Positions 33,200 to 45,200 of a stretch of 64,000 nucleotides of DNA are shown piece after piece. A program made the translations under genes and the position numbers. The notes under the pieces are model-generated. The model made no database searches, had not been told where the DNA came from, and saw only the letters and a program-made list of their open reading frames with translations. Each line of letters starts with the position of its first letter. Within the stretch, counting starts at the first letter, position 1. This DNA is from Ligula intestinalis (taxonomy: Eukaryota > Platyhelminthes > Cestoda > Diphyllobothriidea > Diphyllobothriidae), in NCBI GenBank assembly GCA_036362985.1, contig JAYGXS010000004.1, forward strand, positions 44,353,182-44,417,181. The letters are read 5' to 3'.

Positions 33200-35530
33200 T
33201 GGCTGCTTATAGTTTGTAAACGTGCAATAGCTATTGCAGTGCCCCTTTTGGTCGGTAGTATCATTCTGACTAATGTGGTAGAAACCGATTCCTTCCCGCC
33301 AACCGACAATATGGCCGGACTGGAAATTATATATAACCTTTTGTGTAGTCTAAAAGGTTATTCAGTTGCAATGGCTGACTTCTGTTCCTTGCGAGTCACA
33401 AGTAAGGGAATCGAAATTTATAGAACAAGTAGCCCACAGCCGGCAGTCGCAAGCTCATTTAACGTGACTGTAGCCGAGAAGAGTTGATCGGTACGTCAGA
33501 AATGGGCGTGAATAGAGACAAGGAATATGCTCGTCAGCAGAGTCGCATGACCAGAAAAACTTACGGGAATGGTTGCGTCTGCCTGACTGAGCAGTGTCCT
33601 CATGACTTCATCTACCGACATATAACAAAAAGAGAGTGTCTGACGAGTGTGTCTGAAAACATCCTTGCTACTACGATATTCTGATTTATTCGGCGTTTTC
33701 AGCCAGGCTTGTATGGAACGTTCAGTCAGACATGCCTGTAATCGGAAGTCTAATTGATCAACTTTAAGCTTCCTACCCGTTCTTCTCCACACTTACAAAG
33801 TTTACGTCCACAATACAAGATCTGTGTTGAGGACTTCTGCTTCTTGACCTCGCTAGGTTTTGCTCGGGGACCGGCTGATGTACGAGTAGCCAAAACATTT
33901 CGTCTACCAAATGGCTTGGCCTCCGGTTTTACCAATGCCTGCATGCGGTTCTCTTTCTTAGCTCCACTCTTCCACCCCCTGCCCAGACTGAATGATTATT
34001 AGGGTAGTAGCAGAATGCAGTATTAGCAGCAGTTTTGATGGTGACGAAGTTAAAAGGTGGTCAACTGTGTGGCCCCTCCCACGCGCCTAGTTGCTGCGCT
34101 GAATGTCGCGTGATGTGTCGGTGTGGTTGCCGCGGTGTCCTGCTTCCTGCAACGGGTTTCCTACGCCTCCTTCTGTCCTCTTCAAGGCTGCGTAGATTGT
34201 CGGTTCCGGGAGTGTCTGAGAATAGGAAGTCGCCACCTTATGGTCCGTTTATGACTTCGCCTAGGAGGGTGGTTGGCCAGACAGGTCCGTGACCTTAATC
34301 GGAGATTTGACCATCTAGCGCACACGGACCGGTAGGCAAGAAAGCTAGACACTCGGGTCATGCCCCACAGGCATGTGAACAAAGCATGGCTTAGAATAAG
34401 AGGTCGCTACACAGCTATAGCCACCGCGTCTGCACTCTGCTTGTTGAAGTTCGTGGTGGACCTAGTCGAGAGCGACGATCGAACTGCCTATATTGTGTTT
34501 CATAGAGATTATTTTTCAACCTCACCTAAGTAATTTATCCTACCTGAAATCGAATTTGAGTGTTGACACCGGTTCACATATGGTACTGAGCAATAGGGCC
34601 TTGTAAATTTTGTCCGAACCAAACCCACCTTTTACTATAAATCAAAGGGATTCACGATTCTTCGCCGACCAATCCAAACTCCGTTTGCCAAACAAAGTCT
34701 TGGGTGGGCAGGCTATGTGCCTTTTTGGAAGATCAAAGGCCTAATTAATTGCCGCCTAAACAGAGTCTTACCGATATAAGAACTGGTCGGAGCAGTCCTA
34801 ATGCTAGTACAGTTAACTGGGTGTCTAGCAAGAGTAACGCGCCGTTTTGAATGCAACTGGGTGCTTTTACTCGTAAGCTAGAAAGGTCCTGGCTAGTGTG
34901 GCCTTTCCACCTACAGACGTCTTTTTGCATGAATGTCAAGTCAAATCAGGTCTCCTGCTACCTCGGCCAACATGCTCCTGCTCGACTCAGTGGTTGTTAA
35001 GATGGTTGTGTTGCGTGCAAAATTTTTAAGTTTAAATAATATGACAATAGCCCCGAGGTTACTACTGCTACAGCTGGGAACTATAGTTAGAATGCGGCGA
35101 TGTTGGTAGTGAGTGACGTCTTATGGAAAGACAAAATATTTTCGTATGAATTGGAAGACAGGCATCCCGAGAAATTTTATTTCAAGAAGAAGGATCCTTT
35201 GGGAAAATGAGGATATTTCATTCCGTAAATTTTCGAAACTGGATTCCCAGGTCGTCGTCAGACTTTAGAAACTGTACGAAGAAAAATTAACATTTAAAGG
35301 CGCTGGTACAGTTTTATAGTCGTCTAGTGCGGACACTCATGGTTAGCTGCTATTTGCGTCACGCCGAGGTGGACATAATTAGCAGTTGCAACGAAGAAAT
35401 GGCTAAATGGCAACTGTTATTTGCGTCGGTCCGGGGTCAGTCCGAGTCATCCGGTGTGGGCGCCATTTGCGGTTCGTGCTGGTCCATAGTTATCCACCTT
35501 TCCTTGAGATCAGAAGATACGATCACTGGG
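33200..35530 (+). other. intron DNA without recognised gene
   Basis: Overlapping small open frames on both strands at 33.2-34.0 kb show no known domain. A GC-richer patch at 34050-34480 looks repeat-derived but was not classified. Confidence 0.45.
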
Positions 35531-35574
35531 GTGGATACGTTCACATCTGCGCATGACCATGGTCTTGTTATAAT

Positions 35575-35616
35575 CACCAATGATTAAGGATTCCCGATGG
35601 AATCCGAAACGTCAGG
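35575..35616 (+). ncRNA. degenerate hammerhead motif in a PLE terminal repeat
   Basis: Helix II is a perfect GGATTCC-CGAT-GGAATCC, and GAAAC then GTC and AGGC follow. The first box is CAATGATTAA instead of CUGANGA, so catalysis is not expected. Confidence 0.55.
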
Positions 35617-35709
35617 CAAATAAAACTCTTGTTCCAGTGATCGCATCTTCTTCTTCTGAATTGCTTCCTGGAACTCGCATCTTCTATACTATTGGCAATT
35701 TCTTAGATG

Positions 35710-36000
35710 TTAATACACTCCATCGCACTCGATACGCTGGTTGGTGCATGACTCATTGGAGTGCATGGTCTCAAGAAATTCTCGGCCTTTTTTGGAGGAG
35801 CAAACTCCGACGATACGTGTTTTGTCCCATGCAGAGGTCAGTCCTGTGCCAAGGCAATGTATAGCCACTTCGAACAGATGGCCGAGTCTCTTCACTACCA
35901 GTTGGTGCTCCTGGATGCGTGTGTAGACGGACCTTCCTGTTTGGCCACAATTTACCGTATCACAAGCTTCACATGGGATTTGCAGATGACTTCTTCCTTA
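35710..36000 (-). pseudogene. PLE GIY-YIG endonuclease fragment (minus strand)
   Basis: On the minus strand: ACDTVNCGQTGRSVYTRIQE then HQLVVKRLG, then TRIVGVCSSKKGREFLETM and a CTNQRIE-like block. This is the PLE endonuclease pattern of a GQTGR loop, EHQL helix, ATRII-like strand and a glutamate helix. The YIG tyrosine is replaced (VNCG), so it was probably inactive even before truncation. No reverse transcriptase is attached. Confidence 0.75.
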
Positions 36001-36189
36001 TCGAGTTAACCACGCCTATCCTTAGGGTGTACTAGCTGGGTGCGTAAAAAGCCACCGGTTTTTTGTGACACTTTATTTGGTGTTTTCGCAAATGTCTTAC
36101 TAAGAGTTCAGCTATATTCCTTAAACAAGGAAGGATTCGCCATGTGTGGGCGTCTAAGTGGAACTATTTGGTTCCTTTGCGGCAGTCTG

Positions 36190-36600
36190 AATTCGGTAGT
36201 GCTGCGCGTGGTCACCTACTTCTCATCCTTTGTCTGCCCGCGCACCCAGCGCTGACTCATCCTCTTGCCTCTGCGCGCTCTTGCACTTTTGCCTCCCCCC
36301 GCTGTCGACGCACCTACACCGGAAGCTAATCGGTTCCTTGCGAGCCCTGAGAAAGCCAATACCTGCACCCTTTCCTGATTGGCTGATGACCGGACAGGCT
36401 TCGCTAAACCCGCGCGCATAGACACTGCTCACGCCGACTCGACTGGCTTCTGTAGGCGGTGCTTGCAGCAGCTACTTAAGTTCAGTAAAGCTGTTCCCAT
36501 TCATTCCGTCTTTCCAGACTTGTGGTCTGGGAATCCTTCTGGTGTCGAGACAGCAACCAGCCTGCAATACCTTTTCGTTGGCTTGTTTTGTCTCATGTGT
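36190..36600 (+). repeat. repeat R2, uninterrupted copy
   Basis: A GC-rich left half with CGCTGTCGACGCACC and TGATTGGCTGATG, then CAGTAAAGCTGTTC, TTCCGTCTTTCCAGACTTGTG and CTGGGAATCC. Both halves match the split copy at 18460-18740 plus 19387-19520. The content (GC island with CCAAT boxes) resembles a promoter or 5' untranslated part of a transposon; the parent element is not identified. Confidence 0.55.
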
Positions 36601-36699
36601 CGGCGCACAAAGCCCCTAAGGTAACCATTGCGGGAAAGTAAATCAAACAGGTGGTTAAGCGCATTTTCCCAAAGGTCGCTTTTCCTTTAAAAAAACATG

Positions 36700-36960
36700 A
36701 TGTTTTTGAGAAGAAGAAGAAGACTCGATCGCTGGGACAAAACTTTTATTTGCCTGACGTTTCGACATCCGTCGCGGATTCATCATCAGAGACATTAGTT
36801 TCTGGCTATTTCCACTTTTAACTTCATACTTAGCAGTATAAGGACCTGCAGGCTCGAGGGTGGCTGCTTCAGTCTCCGGTATCGACATGGATTTTGAGCC
36901 GCCTTGCAGTACGGATGATGGGGCTTACTGAGAATTCTCGTCAAGCTTCCTCAACTAGAG
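36700..36960 (-). mobile_element. PLE terminal repeat copy, minus orientation
   Basis: On the minus strand it carries a hammerhead core followed by CGTCAGGCAAATAAAAG, CCCAGCGATCGAGT and a CTTCTTCTTCTTC tract, the lineage 3 end sequence. Sequence to the right (36800-36960) is probably the 3' untranslated part. No reading frame was recognised. Confidence 0.7.
36751..36794 (-). ncRNA. hammerhead ribozyme motif with intact core
   Basis: Minus strand: helix I strand TGTCT, box CTGATGA, helix II about AATCCG-CGA-CGGAT with a small internal mismatch, then GAAAC, GTC (cleavage triplet) and the helix I partner AGGCA. All core positions are present. Helix III has no loop: ACGT is self-complementary, so folding would need pairing between two copies, as described for minimal PLE hammerheads. 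This is the best-preserved copy in the window. Confidence 0.72.
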
Positions 36961-39005
36961 TTTGGCTACCTTCCACCAGAGTCAAATTCCTTTTTAATCT
37001 GGCCCTGCTGTGCAGCAGCTGTGAACCGGTGAACTCGTTATGTGCTTAGTGCTCTAATTTGCCCAATTTGCGTATGCATTTCGTGCCGGAACAATAAATG
37101 GGGGAAGCGAAGCTGCTACATTTTCTTCCGACTCCTAGTGCAAACAGGCTGCCCAGTCTATGCGGCTAATTATTATTTAATGCAGTCATTTAGTTGGTCA
37201 TAATCTCCTCAGTCTACTCCTGGGGACGTTCTGGTCTCCCGAGCCTATTCCATACGCAGGCGAGGTTAATGGCTATGCATGCTTAAGTGGCAGCCGCAGG
37301 CTTGATTCTTCTTCAGCCACTAGCACTTTCGTGTGCGGTTTCCAGTAGGCTTTATCGATTTCGCCCGTAACCCAAACAAAACGACAGTTCCTTTAGTGGA
37401 ACAAGCTTTGGGAGTTTTGCGTCTTGGCTCTCGGTTGATAGTACTGGCACAGTTGTCTTATATAGTTGAATTGTCAACCATTATCTGAGCTGTTAACTGT
37501 ATGAGATTTAATAGTCGTTTGTTTTTATTTAATTACGTGCAATTGGCGCCAAAAATACTGTTTTTATTGGTTGGAAAGTACCCGCCTAGTCCATGAACAC
37601 TATGGGATAGGAATTTTACGTTTAAGAACCATGTGACTTAGCCATAGGGCGCTTGCTGAATGAAATAAAAGTTGCATATCAGAAATGATTGATGATTGAG
37701 TGAGATATGGGGTACATAAATTGCCTGTCTCGTTCACACGGGACTTTAAAATTTGCAATGATTTTACTAAAATTCCTTGATTGATTCTAGATAAAATAGT
37801 GTTCTTATATATACCCTGATAAGAAGAGCTGTCGGCGAGTAAAAGTTAGCTTTCTGTAAATTTTCATCGGGCCAGTGCATTTAGGTATATGGGAATGTGG
37901 TACATGAACTACTTGAACGTAAGTTTAGGCTTTTGTTCAACTCGCAGAATTACGCGTTTATTCAGGGTATATCCCACCAATCGAATCACTCCTTGGCAGA
38001 TTAATAACTTTCCTTAATCTTTATCATAGTTAAAAGTTCCAATTTCATCGCATTTCGCCTATTAGCCTGCCCATTCAATGAAAGGCGTTTTTGATTACTA
38101 AGGATTATTTAATATCAATCGTCGTGGGGCATAAACACTGGATACTTCATAAACTATGGTATGTTTTTTTAAATATACATACAGAACCTACACTCGTTAC
38201 AAAAGCCTACTTAAGTAGAAGGCATCATTTCTATTGAGGTTCGATGCCCTACTAAATTTAAATATAATTTGTTGAAAAACGATCAAAATCTAATCGCCTT
38301 ATTTGATTGTCCATCATGTTTTTGTTAAATATTGTGGCCTGAAAAGGCTATCTTTCGGTTTTAAACATGTTTAAAATTAAGAAGTCAAAATGGTAACCAT
38401 ATATTTTTAGCAAATCTTTGTCAGGCCAAAAGATTTGCAGGGCATAATGAAAAACGTGCAGTTGGGCAGGGATCATAAGGTATTCTGATTACAATTAGTA
38501 ATCTTCACGTCGCCCGCATGGCGAGGTCGGCGTGTAGAGGTTCTTGTGTTAGGAAGGGGAGCTGGGGGAATTGTGTTAGGCTGCGGGTGTTAATCAGACG
38601 TCAGACACATGGAGTGATAATTGCTGCTTTTTAAAATTATCAGCTTTTTTTGGACCTCATAAAGACTGTTTGTTTTTACTCATCGTGAAAAATAAACTTT
38701 TCTGAGCCCTATATAAAATCTAAATAATGGAATAGAGGAATCTACGCTTCTACGAAGATTGAACAGGTAAAGAAGCTACAATTTCATTACATATGAGTCC
38801 CGCTGATCACGCAGTTTTCAGTGACTGATGAACTGTCTCCGTGACGGTTGGTCTCAATCGGGGTCCGCTCTTCCACTGCCCATCCTGGCTTTGAACCACT
38901 AGTTGCCCTCCTTGACTGGTCCCAGTCAAGCCCTTTCATAATTCCTTGCATCCCGTCTGTTTAAAACTGGATTTTACAATACCCGATGCCCATTGGTGTG
39001 TTTAG
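36961..39005 (+). other. intron DNA, nothing recognised
   Basis: AT-rich sequence up to the acceptor at 39004-39005. No open frame or repeat boundary of note. Confidence 0.55.
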
Positions 39006-39203
39006 GCGGGAACCCCGGTGGACGTGAGGGATAAAGAGGATCGAACGCCGTTGCATTCAGCAGCCTGGCAGAACCACGCCGCTGTCTGTCGTCTGCTGCT
39101 TAAAGCGGGCGCCGATGTGAACGCGGTGTGCAGTCAGGGTGCCACGGCACTCTGCATCGCGGCACAGGAAGGACACCTCGAAGTCTGCGAAGTCCTCCTC
39201 CAG
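39006..39203 (+). CDS. ANKRD50: ANKRD50-like gene, ankyrin exon 3 in this window
   Basis: Acceptor GTTTAG ends at 39005 and donor GTACGC begins at 39204; the exon is exactly 66 codons, phase 0 at both ends. It encodes the end of one linker and two of the best-conserved repeats: EDRTPLHSAAWQNHAAVCRL and, after KAGADVNAVC, SQGATALCIAAQEGHLEVC. The wording SAAWQ, then CxQGATALCIAAQEGH, is nearly that of vertebrate ANKRD50 at this place and is the strongest evidence for orthology. It reads straight on from exon 2 (LLLQ) and into exon 4 (HGAN). Confidence 0.93.
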
Positions 39204-41140
39204 GTACGCCTTCTGTGCGCCCTCCCTTTCCCCTCCCCCAAATCTCCTGTCTCCTCTATCGTTGTCCTTTTCAATTACTGGCTTCTCCAACAAGACTACT
39301 TGGCGCCTGAAGATCAAACTTGCATCTGTTTAGCTCAGTCTCCAGGCAAATGTTTGGGGCTTCGCATCACAGTAAGTTGTAAATAATTTCTGAGACTGGA
39401 CCGCGGGAAGTAGGTTGATTAGCAAAGCCAAAAAACTCTGCCATTTAGGAGTATCAGATGGCTAACTTCGTGAATATATGTCGGGTGCGCTGCCGTTCAC
39501 CTATCATAAGGCATCGCCCGGCTGGATTAATTATTGATATTGTTTATATCTGACTCTGAGAGTGATTTGAGAGACGCATCGTCATAATTTCTGGCGCGAT
39601 TTCCGAAGATCCTCGTTCAGGTAGGCTAAGCTAACAAAAATTATAATTTTGTAAGTTGCCCAATTTCCAATTCTACTGAATATACAGTAGATGGTATTAC
39701 TGATTAAATCCAAGGAATTTTACCAGAAAAATCGCTGGTTCGTAAAAATAGCTCAAGATACGTTCCTAAGAGTCTTTACGTTTAAAATTAAACATCCAGA
39801 TAAAAACGAAGATGTATTGTTGTTTATCAAATAATATTATGTGGTTAAGAAAAATCGTTTTTTGGGAAAACAGAAATATCTCTTAAAGTGAAAAATCAGG
39901 GCGATTAACGAAACTTTATTTTTAAATTTAGTCTGTTCCGGTTAGAAACCGAGTGTATAAAGTAGCACAAGCAGAATTACGTGCAAAAATAGTGCACAGA
40001 AAGCGCAGGGCATACACATTTTTCAGGTATTTCTTTATTTTTATCTCCCTGGCGATAGACTGGACTAATTCAAGCAGATTTCTCCTTGATTCTGCCGATG
40101 CAGACGTCATAGGCTTAAGGTATTTCGTAGACTTACATGTGGACAGGCCGGGCAATGATTGATAACTTAGAATATATTTGTAATGCGTATCGTAAACATA
40201 CCATCTTGTGTACATTGAGGCAATTTTCCTTTCGTCAGTTTGAGCTTCGAGCGATTTTGAATTTAATTAGCTTCAGAATGTTCGTGAAATTCTTCTTCAC
40301 TCTTTAGGAATTTCATTTTTTTTATTTGCTTCTCCCTAAATACCAATTATGTTCTAATTTTTTACCAAAAATTTCAAAATAAGATATTTCTTAAAGCATC
40401 TATCTCAAGAATGAGCTTTGAAACATTCCTTTTATAGGTGGCTGTCTATTTTGATCATGGTTTTAGAATCACCTAAACACAGCAATTCATTGCCGAGGAA
40501 AATGAACGTTCACAGCAAATGTCGCGAATACATACACCTTGGATCAATTTTTAAACTTTCTATAACAATTTTTCCCTTGGAAAGCGACTTACTGACATAT
40601 TTTGGCATCGAATATCTGTTTAATTTACATTTTTGAAGATTAAGTCGAGAGTAAAATTGGCAATTTTGACTGGTTCTCCGGCTTGCCTAAATATTACGGA
40701 TGAATCCTGTCCTGAAAATCAAAGCACTTTCTTTTCTTTGTATATCAGAGTGGTTCTCAATATATTTTTATGCTCCTAGGCACCTCTGATTGCAAAAGCA
40801 CAACTTAGTGACCGAATATGTCCTTCAATCTTTTTACAGATAACAACCTTCTGCCTGCTCCGTTTCGAGTTTTTATATCATTGATTCTCCTCTATAGTTT
40901 TGAATATTTTTGGACCGCGCTCGTTTATGGCCTTCCAGAAAAAACGTATGACATTTCGTGACACTTCATCTACAATTACTTACGGTCAATATTTTCGGCG
41001 TAGTAAAACAACTTGCGGTCCCGTAAATATATTACTTATCTTTATGGTACACAAGGTAACATGTTTGCGAGACAAAATTTTGTAAACTGACTTCGCTCTT
41101 CTTTTCCCGACAATAATGCGTTATCTCAACTGTACACTTA
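39204..41140 (+). other. intron DNA, nothing recognised
   Basis: AT-rich sequence with chance open frames only. Confidence 0.55.
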
Positions 41141-41148
41141 CCTCAATT

Positions 41149-41415
41149 TCATGATCGCAAAACAAAATTTTCTGTTCTGTAAACAGATATAATCAAAAAC
41201 TTCCTAGTTTTTATCAATGTTCTTTCATAGCACAACGCGCATAAGAAGTTTTTTTCGTAGCGTTTAATGGCGTAGAAAATTCCTAGAATATCAAAAACGT
41301 TGTATTTGGTCCAATATTGCCCTTTTCCCCCGGTGTACTGGTCTGAACGGAAATCATTTGTATTGATTAACATTTTGCACCTCAAGTGAACGTAATGAAC
41401 AAAAAAATGTCTCAA
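41149..41415 (-). repeat. interspersed repeat R3, copy 1
   Basis: The reverse complement matches 61390-61670 in order: TTGAGGTGCAAAATG, a TGGACCAAA block, CATTAAACGCTACG, AGAACATTGATAAAAACTAGG and ATTTTGTTTTGCG. Translated in the frame open in both copies, RTLIK, KFLI or NFLI and FVLRS are kept, so the repeat may come from coding sequence. No known domain was recognised. Confidence 0.65.
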
Positions 41416-41862
41416 ATTCGCGTTAATTCATCAAGTTTTGATTTTCACATTTACTCAGCTATACAATCCACTGAATATTATATTTCGTTAGCTAAGCTTT
41501 TTCATATTTATTAGATATTTGTACCTTGTGTCCAATGTACGTGCTGTTATACAAGAATTAATGACTTAAACGCCTGATATAACCTTTTGATAGAAGCGAT
41601 TACTTTAAGGGATTTACAGTGTCTATGAATAGGGAGTATTATTTGAGATTCATTCATGGCGTCGTGTTTGTGAGGCGTTCTTTATACTCAGATTTGCATC
41701 GGTACTTTGATAGCGTAGAGGCGTATGAGTAATTTCCTATGTTCATGGCCTATCGTGCCTGCGAAACTGTGAATTCACGAATGCGAGAGAATACTCGTAT
41801 TCCAGGAGTTTCTATTGGTAAAGGAGATATATGGTCGAACACTGGAACAAAATTTATTTTTT

Positions 41863-41902
41863 CCTGAGCTTTCGAGCTCTTACAAGAGCCCATCGTCGGA
41901 GG
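41863..41902 (-). ncRNA. hammerhead motif, left arm, one core change
   Basis: Minus strand: CCT, then CCGACGA where CTGACGA is expected, a GGGCTCTTG-type helix II, GAAA, GCTC, AGG. The U-to-C change in the first box should impair cleavage. Confidence 0.65.
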
Positions 41903-42165
41903 TGGAGAAACAGCATCCTCCTTCCCTTCTCCTATGGCTTTTTTAAGTGCTCATCCCTCCCACCATAATTATTATTTGTTTTGATGACGATACTATTTCT
42001 GTAAATATTTCCACACAACTTGTCGATCTTGCCTACTGGCACTGGCTAGCACAGCCCTCAGTGGCAAGTCGGCAGCACACACAATTATTGATTTTCTGCA
42101 CGTTTAAAATTTTAGTTATTGTACATACGCCCCAAGTAGCTTCCATATTTGTTGCTGTTTCTCCA

Positions 42166-42205
42166 CCTCTGACGATGGGCTCTTGTAAGAGCTCGAAAGC
42201 TCAGG
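42166..42205 (+). ncRNA. hammerhead motif, right arm, intact core
   Basis: CCT (helix I), CTGACGA, helix II GGGCTCTT paired with AAGAGCTC with a tight loop, GAAA, GCTC (cleavage after CUC), AGG (helix I partner). The helix III tetramer is AGCT, again self-complementary but different from ACGT in the other family. The triplet CUC in place of GUC is tolerated only if the base before U pairs within helix III, which it does in a two-copy fold. Confidence 0.65.
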
Positions 42206-42263
42206 AAAAAATAAATTTTGTTCCAGTGTTCGACCATATGTCTCCTTTACCAAACTGTGAATT

Positions 42264-45200
42264 TTTAGTTGCATGATCTACTTCCTATTAATAATGTTCT
42301 GTTTTAGGCAAAATACGCTGCATAATTTAGAATTTCTGATTTGATGAAGAAGTAATTACTTCCAAAATGAGCGTCTAAAACTGGAGTTCGCATGAATGCA
42401 GGCATATATAAAAGCTTTATAAGCAAATGTAAAGGCTCCTGCAATTGTAATACGGACCAGAAGTAACCATTTCCAAGCGTGTATGGGATTTTCTAGAAAA
42501 ACTTTTCACTTTAAACCTTCAAAACCTCGCCTAAAAGTAACATATCCTTACCTAGAAACCGTTCCGAGTTTGGGCTCTGCCGAAAAAATTTGGTGTGGAT
42601 AACGTCTTCTTACATGAGAGTAATTAAAAAGGTCCTTTAAATTTTAAGAACTCACAACAATTAATTTTAAGATGTATTTTAAACTCCATAAAAATGATAA
42701 GCTTTTTAGTAAACAATATATTTATCCATAAGAACGTTTCTAACTAAGTTCTCTTTTAGTGGTCGTGCGTTGTTCTTCTTTCTGCAACCTTCAATAGTGC
42801 ATTCTGAACGGTAGACGATGACTGCGCGTCAGACCAGCTCATTGAGGGTTTTTGTTTTTAAGAAAAGGTTTAAAAAGTTAGCGAAATACAAAAAGGTGTG
42901 TCAGAATTCATAGGTATTCGTCAGCCCTCCCAGTGATAGTTAATGAGCACTTCAGTTAGAGTCTACTAACAAACTACTGATTGCCGATTTTTAAAGTCAA
43001 CTGTTTTTGCTTACAGCTCGATTCTTCTACTTTCCCGTGTTTTTTAATTATTTCGATTGCAATATAAATTTTGGGGCCTGAAAAAAACTTATCTAGAGCA
43101 AACCTGCGTTCACTAAATTGTCCTTTCAAATAGTTTGAGGCCTGCTGTTGAAGAAGTGGAGAAGCGGAATTATTTCTTCATTCCCAGAGGAATAATCCGA
43201 CCTAGCTGAATGAGATCTAACTGTTCTTCCTATCTATCCATTTTTTTAAAATCCCTATCCTTTTAGAAGCCAATCACATTGTCTAGGTGGCAAACTAGTT
43301 TCTTCTCTAGGTGAGATTAAAATAGCTTTCTTCAGTTCCTTCTTGAGATGTGCCCCAAAAATTTCCAGATATTATTGTTAAAACTGAACGGAAGCACACA
43401 AATTATTTTCGTATCCTGTAAGTTCTACCATAGAAAGAGCCGCCTGAGCGATCGGCTTTCTGTTATGCCTTGTTTGTTGGGGGATCTTTAAAAGTGTCGT
43501 TTGCCATTAACTCCTTGGATCCGTACCGACTGCCGTAGCGTAATGCTGCGCTGATTCAATCCTCACGGAAGGTTTTAAAAATTTGCCTCAGCTGAATTAA
43601 CTTAAGAACGACACTAATAAAATCCATTTTTCTGACAGACATCGCCGGTAAAGTGATTATTCAGTCGTCTTTCTGTTATTTTCCTATATAACATTTTCCA
43701 GTTAATAGTAATTTTATCTTTTATTGGTGACCAGCTCAGAATTTTCGGTAAAGCCTGCAGTATTGATATTATTAAACTCTGAAGAGAAGGAAGGAGTTTA
43801 AAAATTCTTACCATTTTACGAACTTTGCCACCCTTTAGAGTCCATTGTCTGATAAATTTTTATCCTATGATATTGTGCCATAGGATAAATTCATTTAATG
43901 AAGTCTGTTCGTTTGCGCTGCATAAGACGAAGTGGCGTTCGAAACGTGATTGGAATGGTCCTTTCTGGCTAATTACCCGTTATCTGCCAACCATACCCAA
44001 CTCCAGGTGGTGCATAACACCCGAGTCTTGACCCCACGATCTGTTTATTAGGAGTTATTGGTCTAACCATTGGACCAAAGCCACTTTGTTTTGTCGGTTT
44101 CCATCGGGACTATTAGCAATTATGTATAAACGCTCAGCAATCTGATACGAAAAACTTTATTTTGGGAAGAACATGTTAAGATGTATCTAGGATACGTTAC
44201 ATGCCCATATGTCGTGCCCTGGGCCACTTGTGCTCATGCTAAATGATAGTCTTAAAGTTTTAGCCGGTTTTCCGATCTAATTTTACTAAATATGCGGAAT
44301 GCAGTGTATATTTTTTTGATTTCTCAAGGTTCATATGAGGCTGTTGATAATTTTTGTAAGCGTTTTGCCGACACTAATTCATTAACTTATTCTTGGTTAC
44401 TACTATTTAAAGTACAAATTCTAAGTATATGAGGGCTCACATTACATAACTTATTTCTCTAAACAGCTCTTTTCTTTTTTTATTGTGTTTTTACGTAGTC
44501 AACCACACGAAGTGACTTGAAAGAGACAGTTTGAATGTCTTACTGTCTTGATAAATTTCGGAATCTGCACCGTGAATTTGTCATTCTCATATATTTAAAC
44601 TCAACTAGCATACTCGTCTTAGAGCACGATCGAGAAACTAGGTGTGCTACATGTTCATAGAGACGCTAATTTAGCTTGTTGAATAAATGAAAAACCATAA
44701 ATTGTTAATGCTTTCGGATTCTAATTTTCATTTTATTGCGCTCGACTTGGACTTTGAAATGCAAATATGCATTGTATCTAACTGCATACGGTCCGGGAAG
44801 TGGCATATTTGTTCCAATGGTTGACCGAATTCCTTTGGTCTGCTCAAGACTTCCAATCGAGGCTCCTTATATGTAGCAATACTGTGCCTTCTATTGCATT
44901 TTAGTAGTCGAAAGTAGATTAACTTTCGAAATTTCTATGAGTTTTCGTCGCTTGCTGAAGTGCTTCATTTTCTCTTGCTGTCCCAATCTCGTCCCAAAAA
45001 GTCTTTGCTGAGTGACGTTAATGTGCGCCCAATTAAAGCGTTGCTTTTTCAGGACGTTGATGTCCCTTTCAGATTTCGCGATAGGATTTCTTCTGCCCTT
45101 TTTTAATCTCAAAACATCAAGCAGATCCCGTACTTTTCAACTTTGAGGAGAGCTAAAATCTGCCTAATCTCCGGAAATATTGACTGTGATTCTAAAGTAT

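Larger units (their letters stand above)
35530..36060. mobile_element. PLE copy with opposed terminal repeat and coding part
   Basis: 35530-35710 is a terminal repeat on the + strand (GAATCCGAAACGTCAGGCAA, CAGTGATCGCATCTTCTTC, CTTCCTGGAACTCGCATC). Immediately to its right a GIY-YIG fragment is encoded on the minus strand. In a simple insertion both would point the same way, so this copy shows the inverted arrangement seen elsewhere in lineage 3. Confidence 0.7.
41764..42263. mobile_element. PLE-derived inverted pair with 12-bp target duplication
   Basis: The 12-mer AAACTGTGAATT flanks the insertion at 41764-41775 and 42252-42263. Inside, arms of about 90-100 bp are near-perfect reverse complements: TTGGTAAAGGAGATATATGG at the left and CCATATGTCTCCTTTACCAA at the right, each followed inward by a CGAACACTGGAAC-type block and a hammerhead-like core. 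The left arm extends about 40 bp further than the right with PLE-like sequence (CTCCTGGAATACGAG on the minus strand). Both hammerheads point outward. The spacer has no recognised frame. Confidence 0.8.
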
